Source: Siderastrea siderea
Lineage: Eukaryota > Cnidaria > Anthozoa > Scleractinia > Rhizangiidae
DNA length: 64,000 nt
NCBI GenBank assembly: GCA_964030785.1
Contig: OZ034977.1
Location: forward strand, 25,779,152-25,843,151
Direction: 5' to 3'
Each line of letters begins with the position of its first letter. Position 1 is the stretch's first letter. The notes below the pieces were generated by a model. That model did not search any database and was not told the DNA's origin. It saw only the letters and a list, made by a program, of their open reading frames with translations. Shown one piece after another: positions 12,570 through 23,129 of the stretch. A program made the translations under genes and the position numbers.

Positions 12570-12690
12570 CTTCCAAAAAAAAAAAAGAAAGAGAAAAAAA
12601 GGGAAAAAAGTCGAACCGCCGCGACGCCCACCCACCGGAATGACGAGGGATTGCGCTAACCGCTGCACAACATCCGCTATAGCACATAGT
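12570..12690 (-). repeat. tRNA-derived SINE head (fragment)
   Basis: On the minus strand the sequence contains an A-box-like TTGTGCAGCGG followed by TTAGCGC, then GGTTCGACTTT as a B-box-like element about 45 bp later, then T-rich sequence. This is the internal pol III promoter layout of tRNA-derived SINEs. The boundaries are uncertain. Confidence 0.45.
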
Positions 12691-12724
12691 TGGGTTTTGC
12701 TGTTCATTGATCGCAGCTCGATTG

Positions 12725-13050
12725 ACATATACACGGGTGTTTTTCTTGGGGAAATGTGCTCGGACCACCATGGTTGTAGACAGAAAATACCGGAAGGCAA
12801 TAGCTCTGCTACGTTTCACGTCCGAACCATTGCCAAATGCTGCGAATTCAACCGATGTACTTTCTGACTCAATTCGCTGTTACGCGAGTTACGCAAGCTA
12901 CTGTGTTACGGTAAACACGGGTGTTTTTCCTGGGAAAATGTGTTCGAACCGCCGCAAAAACCATGGTTGTGGACAGAAAAAAACAGAAGGCACTATCTCT
13001 GCTAGGTTTGGAGTCAGGACCGCTGCAAATGCTGTGTGCTGAAGCGCTGT
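12725..13050 (+). repeat. Tandem 184-bp monomers in the LINE 5' region
   Basis: ACACGGGTGTTTTTC starts at 12731 and again at 12915. The following 140 bp also match between copies: a GGGAAAATGTG block, a CCATGGTTGTGGACAGAAAA block and a GCTGCAAATGCTG block. Two diverged monomers lie directly before ORF1, reminiscent of the promoter monomers of mouse L1. A related phrase (TGGGAAAATGTGTTCG) recurs just after the LINE tail at about 23194. Confidence 0.6.
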
Positions 13051-13192
13051 GCCGACCGAGCTCGCAGCAGAACCGACTCCTCGAAGGCAAATTCGTGACT
13101 TGAACTCTTCGCCTTCCACCAAAAAGACAACTGAGTTTTATTTTGAACTTTTTCTTTCCATTAATGTTGTCTCTGCTAAAACGCGAGTCACC

Positions 13193-13810
13193 ATGCTATT
13201 TCGGGCCAAAAACGCGGGATACAGCACAATGGTGAACTCGCTCAAACGAGCAGTTCGAAAGGCCGAAGACGAAATCGATGGCCTTTATCAAGAAATTGAT
13301 GATCTCACCAGCGATCTCGGAACAGCTATCAATCAATTTGATGACCTAGAACAATATACTCGAAAACACAACCTTGAAATCCACGGAATTTCCGAGTCAC
13401 CGGAAGAAAATGTCGCTGAGAAAGTCATCAAGCTTGCCAAAGTGGTCAACGTTCACATCACCGATAACGACATAGACATATGCCACAGGATGTCTTCACG
13501 AAGACCAGACGCCCCCAAACCAATCATAGTTCGCTTCAGGTCCTACAGAGCGAAAAGCGAACTTTACAAAGCAAGAAAACATCTTAAATCAGTAAGTCTG
13601 AAAAACTTTTTCAATAACACAGATGCTGTTTATATTAACGAAAATCTAACAAACTACAGGCGCGATCTTTTTGCTAAAGCAAGAAAGTTCAAAAAAGATC
13701 ATAACTGGCAGAACGCATGGACTGTGGACGGTAAAATTTTTATTAGAAAGTCTCAAAGCGATCCTGCTATTAGAATCTACAATGCCGAAGACCTAAGAAA
13801 TTGCCTCTAA
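13193..13810 (+). CDS. LINE ORF1 (L1-type RNA-binding protein)
   Basis: It encodes a 205-residue protein from the ATG at 13193, which has a good context (CACCATG). The frame is open further upstream to 13049, but that part has no similarity I recognise. Residues 15-70 form a charged coiled coil (AEDEIDGLYQEIDDLTSDLG). An RNA-binding region follows with RKHNLEIHGI and DICHRM, then KPIIVRF, TDAVYINENLT and a basic C-terminus. This matches L1/Tx1-type ORF1, a nucleic-acid chaperone that coats LINE RNA. The frame is intact. It is 430 bp upstream of ORF2 on the same transcript. Confidence 0.75.
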   Translation: MLFRAKNAGYSTMVNSLKRAVRKAEDEIDGLYQEIDDLTSDLGTAINQFDDLEQYTRKHNLEIHGISESPEENVAEKVIKLAKVVNVHITDNDIDICHRMSSRRPDAPKPIIVRFRSYRAKSELYKARKHLKSVSLKNFFNNTDAVYINENLTNYRRDLFAKARKFKKDHNWQNAWTVDGKIFIRKSQSDPAIRIYNAEDLRNCL

Positions 13811-14239
13811 TTTGTTATCATAAAGCCTTTTTTTCTCCCTCGCCAATTATGCTAATATGTAAGCTTTCCCTTTTTTTCGACGCCTCGCCATCCTTTGCTT
13901 TCACTTATTAATCTAATCTTTGCGGAGAGTTTTTGTGGGAGGGTGTTGTATGTCTTGGCATAGCAACCTATTGCTATTCAATAATGTTTTTCGTTTTTCC
14001 CTCCTATACAATAAGCTGCTTCGCAGCTTAATTAGTGTTCCTTTTATGTTAAGTGTCAGTTGTAGCGTACTTTTGTTTTTATTTACAATCCATTTTCACC
14101 TAACTTTTTCCTTCTTTAATTGCAATGTACATACCATTCTTATAAAGACTCCGATTGCAAAGCTAAACGCTATCGAAGTGTTGCAGAGTGCGGTACACGA
14201 ATATCTCTCGGGAATGAAATTCATAAATCTAACCTCAAC

Positions 14240-15854
14240 ATGGACCTAAATGCAGTTTCCTTTAACGCAAGAGGCCTTAACAAATCCATCAAAAGAAGAA
14301 AGCTTTTTCGGTGGCTCCATCTTAAAAAATTTGACGTAATTTTCCTTCAAGAGACATACAGCGACGCTAGTTTGGAGGCATTCTGGCGAGCTGAGTGGGG
14401 CGGTGAAATCTTTTTTGCGCACGGTTCGAAACATAGCAGAGGTGTTATGATCCTTTTCAGACCCTCCTTATGTAAAGAGGTGACAAATGTTACACGAGAT
14501 AAAAATGGTAGGTTCTTGGTTGTAAACACAACTATTGGCAAGGACGAATTTTGCTTTGTTAACATTTACGCCCCAAATGACCAAACCCAGCAAATCGCTT
14601 TCTTTAGAAAGATGACCGATTCCATCCGTGAATGCCAAACTGACAGAGTCTTGATTGGCGGAGACTTCAATTGTCCGTTGTCCGCTTTAGATAAATTTGG
14701 AGGTAAAGACTTTCAGGTTAAAAAAAATGTTATCAAAACGGTAGAGGATCTCTGCAACAACTACGACCTTGTCGATTCTTGGCGAAAACAACATCCACAT
14801 GAAACACGATATACCTGGAAAAACTGCTCAGGGAAGATCAGATGTAGGCTAGACTTTTGGCTCATCTCAAAACAGTTATTAGATCGGGTTTCAAAAACCG
14901 ACATCGGCGCGTACTACGACTCAGATCATTCCCCCGTCATTATTTCAATTAAACCAGAGGAAACACAGGAAAAAAGAGGACCAGGTTACTGGAAGTTTAA
15001 CAATTCTCTTCTGGAGAACGAAGAATTTGTCACAAAAATGAGCTTTATTATCAAACATGCTTGTGAAAAACACAAAGGTACTGCTGACAAAAGGCTTTAT
15101 TGGGAAATGTTAAAAATGGAGATTCGGATGTTCGCCATCCGTTTTGCCAAAAGGAAAGCTAACGCAGAAAGAAACACGGAACGAAATCTTTCCCAAAAAT
15201 TAGACGAAATAAACTCACGTATCGACGCATTCCCAGAAAACATTTCCCTTGCAAACGAGGCCAAGAAACTCAAAATTGAATTAGACGATATTGCTGTGCA
15301 GAAAACCAAAGGCTCCATAATTAGGAGCAGAGCAAGATGGTACGAGTTGGGTGAGAAATGTAACAAATACTTCTTTAACCTAGAAAAAAGAAGTTATGGA
15401 AAAAGACATATCACAAAATTAAAGACGCTCGAGGGTATTACTGTTAAGGACCCAACGTCCATTTTAAGCGCCATGAAAAACTTTTACAACCAGCTTTATA
15501 CCTCTCAAAAACCGCTAGCAGCTGCAGACCCATTATCTTTCTGTGAATATGAATCTCTACCTAGACTGGACGACGAGAAACAAAGCCTTTGCGAAGGTTT
15601 AATAACCGCAGAAGAATGCCTCGCCGCCTTAAAAACTTTTCAACATAATAAGTCGCCGGGCACGGACGGTTTATCTGCAGAGTTCTATCTACGCTTCTGG
15701 AAGGAGCTGTCGGGCCCTCTGATTGAGTGTCTCAACCATGGCGCCTTACTGGGGGAGCTTTCTATCTCGCAGAGACAAGGAATCATCTCCCTGATCCCAA
15801 AAAAGAACAAAGATCCTTTACTGCTTAAAAACTGGCGCCCCCTCTCTCTCTTAA
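14240..15854 (+). pseudogene. LINE ORF2, 5' part: endonuclease and start of reverse transcriptase
   Basis: The start at 14240 (AACATGG) gives MDLNAVSFNARGLN, the first motif of an AP-endonuclease-type LINE nuclease. It continues with IFLQETY (about 14340), VNIYAPN, LIGGDFNC (about 14655) and, at the end of the domain, YDSDHSPVI (about 14920). A long helical linker and the first RT block follow (HNKSPGTDGLSAEFY about 15645; SLIPKKNKDPLLLKNWRPLS about 15790-15845). Coding stops matching at TTAA 15851-15854 where a DNA element is inserted. The visible frame then runs 95 bp into that element before a stop. The residues fit the L1/Tx1 group (CRLDFWLIS). Confidence 0.88.
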
Positions 15855-17823
15855 GTGGCAATGTCTGTAAGAGCGGTCCACTGCATTTCGGGTCAGAAAA
15901 AAGTTTTCCCTCAAACTTTGCCCAGGAAACCATCTTGGGTCACAAGTAAATGAAACGAGTTTCGTTTTAGGAAATAGGTTAAAATAGTTTTTTTACAGCC
16001 CACAACAGTAAGAGCTGCAAAAGCCGTAAATTAGCACCTGGCCAGACGCGAAAATTGCATAAGTTAGCGACCTCACTGCTCAAAAACCACAACACGCAGC
16101 AAAAAAGTGTTATTATTTTTAAGTTAAGAGGTCCTTCAAGGGTGTAAAGCGTGTGTTAAATTTAATTTGTGTTGAAGTGGAAGCTCGTGATAATTGATAT
16201 ATTAACACTCATCTGAGCGCTTTCTGAAAACTCGCAAAAGTACCCTGTCTTCGTCGGCCTTTATTTCCCGAGTCCAGACCGAGTCGCTCTAAATTCCTAT
16301 CGAAGTGCGTTAATGAGATGTTAGGGAGTACAGAAATATAAAAATACCTTGCGCTTATTATCGTCCTTTACCACAGTGACTTCGAACTTTTGGTGATTTT
16401 TGCGAATATGACACACGCATTATGCAAATTAGGTTGTTGAGCAAATTCGGATCGTGTGAACTGAATAGCTTCTAGATTTTAAGATTTCTCCATTTCAAGT
16501 CATAAATACAGAAAAGCATACACAAATAGAAGTTTTGAACTGTTCAAATTGATGAAATAAGCGAATTACTGAGTCCTGATCTTTGGATGCTAATCCGGAG
16601 AATTGCGTGACTCACATTATGCAAATTGGGTTGTCTGCTAAACTTGGTCCGTTCCGGTAACCGTTGCAAAAAACCTTTTTAAAACTGTTTGGATCTCACT
16701 TTTGCTTTAATGGAATATTAAAGAAATGTTGAGACTACATGCACTGTAGGTAGAAAACGTTGACGACGAATTCAGCTAGTTAAAGCACTGACTTCTATTC
16801 ACGTGTCATTTGAATAACTCTGTTTGCAATGAAATGGACAACTTGTAACAATTAATGAAGCTCTACTTTTTTGTAGTCGGGTTTGGTTTTTTATTCCTAC
16901 AATTTGCTCTTTGATCTGCCTTTTCCACAACGCCTTCGAAATTTTGGTGCTTTTGTCCCGGGACTTTTGTCAAGCGTTTTATCTTGTTTATACAAGTCAA
17001 ACTAGGTTGTTCGCGTCAGTACAGTGGAGCAAACTCAATAAAAAGACCGCGAATTATAAAGTGCCGATGTTTGGATGCTTTGGGGCAAAATGTGACGAGA
17101 ATTATGCAAACCAAATTTTCTGCCAAACGTTTCATCAGGTTATAAGAAACTTGAAAGTTTTTGTTTGATTTGAAACGGCTAAAGCTACGTCTTGGTAGGT
17201 TCCTTATCCAGGGTTGGTTAGATGGCCTTTTATAATATATAACAGTGCTCTGGTTCGTTTTGTTCTCTCAATCAGGTTTATTGCATTCACAAGTATTGCA
17301 ATTAATGTATAATGAGAAACATAAGAGAATGAATACAATATCAGAATCACAGGAAAATTAACAACAATGAGGCTCAGGCAGGCTGTTATAATTATAAGCT
17401 TTTATGATATTTTCAGGCTGAGGCCTGAGGTGGCCAAAAATTACTAGAAGCTATTGTTTCCCAGTTAAATAGTAACGTCCAACATCGAAATTAGTAAATG
17501 CTTGTCAGATAATTTTCCACCTTGGCACGTCAACAGCAAGCCAGTGAAGAGGGTTTGTATAAAAGCCAGTACCATTCTTCGTTCGGCGAAGCCCTATGGG
17601 CGGGAAAAGCCCCGGAAATACAAAGGTCATAGCTAGGCTTCCCCCCCCCCCGCCCCACGACATGATCGCTAAACTGAGATCGTGATCGTGTCTAATAATT
17701 CAAAAGAAATGTTTATCCTTCAAGTAAACTGTTCAAAGGATGCGGAACTTAGGGGTAGTTCTTTGTTTAAGTCGAGAATTTAATCAGACCTGTGAGCGAG
17801 AAGTGAAATAGGCCATTTCCCAA

Positions 17824-17824
17824 C

Positions 17825-17905
<81 letters not shown>
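17824..17905. repeat. (TAA)n/(TTA)n palindromic microsatellite
   Basis: A run of TAA units switches to TTA units in the middle, so the whole tract can fold on itself. It lies at the 3' end of the minus-strand LINE fragment and may derive from its tail repeat. Confidence 0.8.
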
Positions 17906-17907
<2 letters not shown>

Positions 17908-18042
17908 AATTTCTATAGCGCCATTTCCCAATGGTTCAATGGTGCTTTACAAAGTTGTCATTACGTTAATCTACAAATAATCTTAAAAAACAATAAATAA
18001 AAATGAACTAAAATTGATCATAACGATAAATAAATCAGAATT

Positions 18043-18475
18043 CCTAGCCAAAAGCTTCTTTAAACAGCCAAGTCTTAAGTTTAGACTTAAAAGTCGAAAG
18101 AGATACACATTTTCTTAATTCTAAGGGAAGGCTGTTCCATATGGTCGGAGCGGCAACTGTAAAGGAACGACCGCCATACGTTTTCAGATTAAATCTGGGA
18201 AACCAAGGAGATAATGACTAGATGATCTCAGTGTCCTGTGTGCTAGGTTTGTAAGGCCTTAGAAGTTCCGTGATGTAACTGGGAGCAGCGTCATGAAGAG
18301 CTTTGAATGCAACCAGAGCGATCTTGAAAATAATCCTTTGTTCAACAGGAAGCCAGTGAAGATTTAAAAGCAAAGGTGTGACATGTTCAAATTTAATTGT
18401 TGAATAAATGAGTCTTGCTGAACAGTTCAAGACACGTTGTAAATCTTGTAGAACACATTTAGGTTGACCACAATT
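18043..18475 (-). pseudogene. LINE ORF2 C-terminal fragment (CR1/L2-like)
   Basis: Minus-strand translation gives NCSARLIYSTIKFEHVTPLL and LHWLPVEQRIIFKIALVAFK. After an in-frame stop near 18219 it continues with TYGGRSFTVAAPTIWNSLP and FKSKLKTWLFKEAF. These are the well-known last segments of CR1/L2-group LINE reverse transcriptases. It is a 5'-truncated, dead copy carried within the middle of the 4.8-kb fold-back element. Confidence 0.8.
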
Positions 18476-18477
18476 GC

Positions 18478-18613
18478 TTTAAGCCTCCCTTTCAAAGCGA
18501 GGCTATGTGCACAACCTTTCATATGAAAATTAGATTTCATTCACGTGTAAATAAGACCATATTTTTAAATATTAAAGGTGTGCACCTAGCCTGCCTTTGA
18601 TAGAGAGGCTTAA
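18478..18613. mobile_element. Small MITE inside the fold-back element
   Basis: TTAAGCCTCCCTTTCAAAG at the left is matched, imperfectly inverted, by the right end ending GAGAGGCTTAAG. The arms are about 35 bp, ending in GTGCAC on each side. It interrupts the LINE fragment region. Confidence 0.55.
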
Positions 18614-19179
18614 GACAATTCCGAAATGGCTTATCAAAAGACACCTTCACCAGAGTGCGAAAGTAGCTCGAAAGTTAAGCGATTCACCGTCGTCTGTGAG
18701 GCGCTTCCACTCGCAGTCAGCAAGGTTCCAAGAAGCCTCCAGTTCTTTAAGAGTTAGGTCTTAATTGAATTTGGACATGAAATCAAAACACGCGATGCAG
18801 AATGATGCAGAATTAGACTTTTTTGTTTTTCGCTGTTGAAGCTTTTTTATATCAAAACTGATACAATGATATCCAATTCTTTTGATTGAACTGAAGAAAA
18901 GGAACCAGAGCACTGTTTTAAAAACGGGCATCTGTGACCAGGTGACTATCCCATGAACACATGGCTTTAGCCGTTTCAAATCAGACATCGATGAAAGAGA
19001 GATCCAAAAAGTTACACGACTCTTATTTGGCAAAAAATCCAGTTGGCATAATTTTCGTCACATTTTGCCCCAAAGTATCCAAACATCGGTAGCTTATAAT
19101 CCGCGGTCTTTGACACGCAAACAACCTTGCTTGTCTCAAGCGTTTGCATAAACAAAATAAAGCGCTTAACAAAAGCGGG

Positions 19180-19540
19180 GGTTACAACCCCATATTGCCT
19201 ATACGGGGACGTGCCGCTGGACAAGGCATGGTTTTTGGCCTCTCTGTCCTAAACAGGATACAAAATTTTAACCGAGTCTGTCCTAAATAGGATATCAACT
19301 TGTCGTAAACAGGGTATGGTCAGACCCCATTGTCGTCATTAAATATGGCTTACACAGTATTTAGGTATCCTAGATCGGGGACGTTTGCTGGTCTTTGAGA
19401 CACTTAAAATTGTGTAAAACAAGGGAGTTGGTATAATAATCATTTGCTCTAAACAGGGACCTAAAATAGAGGGTGCTGTCCTAAACAGAGTAGGTAATTT
19501 AGGGCTTTTTTTTGTCCTACACAGTCAGGCCCTCAAACCC
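19180..19540. repeat. Insert in the right arm of the fold-back element (tacgggg/taaacaggg repeat)
   Basis: This block has no counterpart in the left arm. It contains repeated phrases such as GTCCTAAACAGG and CCTATACGGGG. It appears related to the blocks at about 26762-28215 and 43158-43635, a dispersed family with G- or C-rich ends. Confidence 0.45.
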
Positions 19541-20685
19541 TCAGTTCGTCAAGTGTCTCTCCCCCTGGGACAAAAACACCAAAAGTTCGAAGGCGCTGTG
19601 GAAAAGGAAGATCAAAAGAGCAAATCGAAGACATAAAAAATCAAAACCCGACTACAAAAAAGTAGAGATTCCTTTTTATCCAACACGCTGTCCATTTCAT
19701 TGCAAACAGAGTTATACAAATGACACATGAATAGAAGTCAGTACTGTAACTTGCTGAATTCATCGTCAACGTTTTCTACCTACAGTGCATGTAGTCTTAA
19801 CATTTCTTTAATATTCAATTAAAACAAAAGTGGGATCCAAACAGTTAAAAAGGCTGAAAAGGTTTTTTGCAACGGTTACCGGAACGGACCAAGTTTAGCA
19901 GACAACCCAATTTGCATAATGCGAGTCACGCAATTCTCCGGATTGGCATCCAAAGATCAGGACTCAGTAATTCGCTTATTTCATCAATTTGAACAGTTCA
20001 AAACTTCTATTTGTGTATGCTTTTCTGTATTTATGACTTGAAATGGAGAAATCTTAAAATCTAGGAGCTATTCAGTTCACACGATCCGAATTTGCTCAAC
20101 AACCTAATTTGCATAATGCGTGTGTCATATTCGCAAAAATCACCAAAAGTTCGAAGTCACTGTGGTAAAGGACGATAAAAAGCGCAAGGTATTTTTATAT
20201 TTCTGTACTCCCTGACATCTCATTAACGCACTTCGATAGGAATTTAGAGCGACTCGGTCTGGACTCGGGAAATAAAGGCCGACGAAGACAGGGTACTTTT
20301 GCGAGTTTTCAGAAAGCGCTCAGATGAGTGTTAATATATTAATTATCACGAGCTTCCACCTCAACACAAATTAAATTTAACATACGCTTTACACCCTTGA
20401 AGGACCTCTTAACTTAAAAATAATAACATTTTTTTGCTGCGTGTTGTGGTTTCTGAGCAGTGAGGTCGCCAACTTATACAATTTTCGTGTCTGGCCAGGC
20501 GCTAATTTACGGCTTTTGCCGCTCTTACTGTTGTGGGCTCTAAAAAAAATATTTTAGCGTATTTCCCAAAACGAAACTTGTTTCCTTTACTTGTGACCCA
20601 AGATGGTTTCCTGGACAAAGTTTGAGGGAAAACTTTTTTCTGACCCGAAATGCAGTGGACCGCTCTTACAGACATTGCCACTTAA

Positions 20686-22826
20686 ATACCGACTATAAAT
20701 TAGCAACGAAATGTATTGCAAGGCGTTTAGAAAAGGTACTCCCTCTGTTAATAGAGCGGGACCAAACAGGGTACATTAAAGGCAGATACATCGGTGAAAA
20801 CATCCGCCTAATTACAGACATAATTGAACAATATGAAAATAAGGAAGGTATGATACTCTTTCTAGATTTTGAAAAGGCCTTCGACTCCTTAGAGTGGGAC
20901 TACCTTTTTAAGGTTCTCGACACTATGAACTTTGGCCCAAGCTTTCTCAACTGGATTCGCACATTCTACAGCAATATTTCTAGCTGCGTTACTAACAATG
21001 GTCACTCTTCTGAGTTTTTTTCTTTACAAAGAGGAGTGAGACAGGGGTGTCCTCTTTCAGGATTGCTCTTCGTTCTCGCTTTAGAACCACTTGCACACCA
21101 AATAAGAATCACCGATTCCATTAAAGGTCTTGAAAACGGGAATAAGATCACTAAACTTAGTTTGTATGCAGACGACACCACCGCCTTTATCCGCGACGAC
21201 CCTTCTGCAGTGTCTCTATTTGCTCTCCTTGATCAGTTTAGCAATCTATCAGGTCTGAAAATTAATAGATCAAAAACTGAGGGTCTGTGGCTAGGTCGTT
21301 GGAAAAGCAGATTAGGAAAAGACGATCCTTTTGGTATTTCGTGGCCGAAAGAATATGTCACTGCACTTGGAATAACTTTCCCTTACAACGCTAATGTTGG
21401 AATTAAATTAAACTTTGAAGAAAAGCTTGCGAAACTTAAAAAAGTTCTTAACATCTGGTGCAAAAGACATCTAACCATCCTAGGCAGAATAGCCATTGTA
21501 AAGAATTTAGCAATCGCCAAACTTGTTTACTGCTGCTCCGTCTTAAACGTTCCTGCCGAATTCGTTAAAGAGGTCAACAGCACCATCTTCTCCTTTATCT
21601 GGAATTTCAAACCTGATAAAATTAAAAGAAAAACGTTGATTGGCCCAGTCTGCAAAGGCGGTTTAAATATGATTAACTTCGAGGATGTCGTAAAATCTCT
21701 CAAGTTTACCTGGGTAAATCGTTATTGCGAATCGGCCGGCAGTCACTGGTGTGCCCGCCTTGATTCCTTATTAAGCAAAGTCGGAGGAGCTTTCCTATTT
21801 CAATGTAATTTCGACCTAAAATTTTTGAACCTCAATAATTTACCACCTTTCTATAAAAATATTCTAAAGGTGTGGCAAGAACTGAATTTCAAGGAACCGC
21901 TAAATGCAAACGAATTCAAACAAGAATTTTTATGGAACAACCGGTTTATAAAAACAAATGGTAAGACGATATATTACAAAACATGGGTCAATAAAGACAT
22001 TTTAAAAATAGGTGATCTCCTCGACAATCACGACCAATTCCTTTCTTTCGAAAGTTTTAAACGCAAATTCAGCGTTCGATGCACTTTCCTCGACTACGCA
22101 GGCGTTCTTGCTGCTATCCCTAAAGCGTGGAAAAATGAAATCACGAGCAACATTGTCTGTGGTGTTAGCGAACTCTCAAAGGCTGTTTCTAATAGCGATG
22201 ACATGGTTTCCACAAAAAAAGCCCGTTTGATGCTTACGGAAAGGTCCTTCTCTCCCCCAATTGTCGAAATCACACTAAGAAATCTAGTGTCAAACGTAAA
22301 GGATGTCTACGAACTTCCTTTTAGAGTCACCGTTGAAAATAAATTAAGAAGCTTTCAGTATAAACTCGTGCACAACATCATACCTACCAACCTTTCACTG
22401 TCTAAAATGAAAATAAAAGAGTCACCACACTGCGAACACTGCCGCTGTCAAAATGAAACACTTCTTCATAGGTTTTGCGAATGCCCCGAAGTTAAACTTT
22501 TTTGGGAAGACGTCATAGAATGGTGGAATACAAATCGCTCTGAAAATTTCAATCCTACTTGGTCGGAAATCCTTTATGGATACAGACCTGAGAACACCAG
22601 CCTTCACGCTTTTAATCACTATCTTCTTATTGCTAAATATCATGTATACCTCGCAAGAAATCTGTCAGAGACTCCTAGCATAAAGGTCTTTCTTGCCTTA
22701 CTGGAAAGTAGAGTCAAATGTGAAAGACAAATGGCTATTAAAAACTCTAGTTTTAAAAAATATGAAGCAAAGTGGACCACTCTCTGCATAAGCGATGCGG
22801 TAGCTTTTGCACCACTATCAAAATAA
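20686..22826 (+). pseudogene. LINE ORF2, 3' part: reverse transcriptase and C-terminal zinc knuckle
   Basis: The frame resumes right after TTAA with NTDYKLATKCIARRLEKVLP, then DQTGYIKGR, FLDFEKAFDS (catalytic Asp, about 20865), GVRQGCPLSGLLF and the catalytic LSLYADDTTAF (about 21155-21185). A thumb region and a CX2C...HX4C knuckle (CEHC...LLHRFC, about 22430-22480) follow. The stop is at 22824-22826. The two halves sum to 1252 codons with stop, about the length of L1-type ORF2. Apart from the insertion the frame is open, so this copy was probably young when hit. Confidence 0.9.
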
Positions 22827-23129
22827 AGGAACCAGGTTAAGGTGCTTTTTTTTTTCCCCAACACTTTTTTGTCTGTTTTATTCATCCTTTTCATTTGAGC
22901 CTACTGTAAAGGTATATTTATCTTTGTCATTTTACTTTGACTGTATATTCCTACTTGCCCTGTTGTCAAAGTAAGGTGTTATATTGTTTCAGTTGTAATT
23001 AAGTCCTTCTTTTGTAAGTGTTTGTATTAGTTCTGCAAATTAGCTCCTGTGTTTATGCTTTGTATTAGTCTTGTAAACTAGCTCTTTTGTTAAGTTGAGT
23101 ATATTAAAAAAAAAAAAAAAAAAAAAAAA
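22827..23129 (+). repeat. LINE 3' UTR and poly-A tail
   Basis: A 280-bp T-rich untranslated region ends in a run of 24 A (23106-23129), the tail of an L1-type insertion. No clear target-site duplication was matched upstream. Confidence 0.8.

Larger units (their letters stand above)
15855..20681. mobile_element. 4.8-kb fold-back DNA element at TTAA, splitting LINE ORF2
   Basis: The first bases GTGGCAATGTCTGTAAGAGC are matched exactly, inverted, at the far end (20681 backwards). TTAA lies at both edges (15851-15854 and 20682-20685). The arms stay highly similar for more than 1 kb: left about 15855-17185, right about 18964-20681, the right one enlarged by an insert near 19180-19540. The middle holds a (TAA)n/(TTA)n tract, a CR1/L2-like LINE tail fragment and a small MITE. 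No transposase frame is recognisable, so it would have to be moved by another element. Deleting the element and one TTAA restores an open LINE frame across the junction (NWRPLSLL then NTDYKLATK), which proves its limits. Confidence 0.92.

Noticed and set aside
18218..18430. A 70-codon minus-strand gene
   Set aside because: It is the C-terminal scrap of a CR1/L2-like LINE, with similarity continuing past its stop codon.
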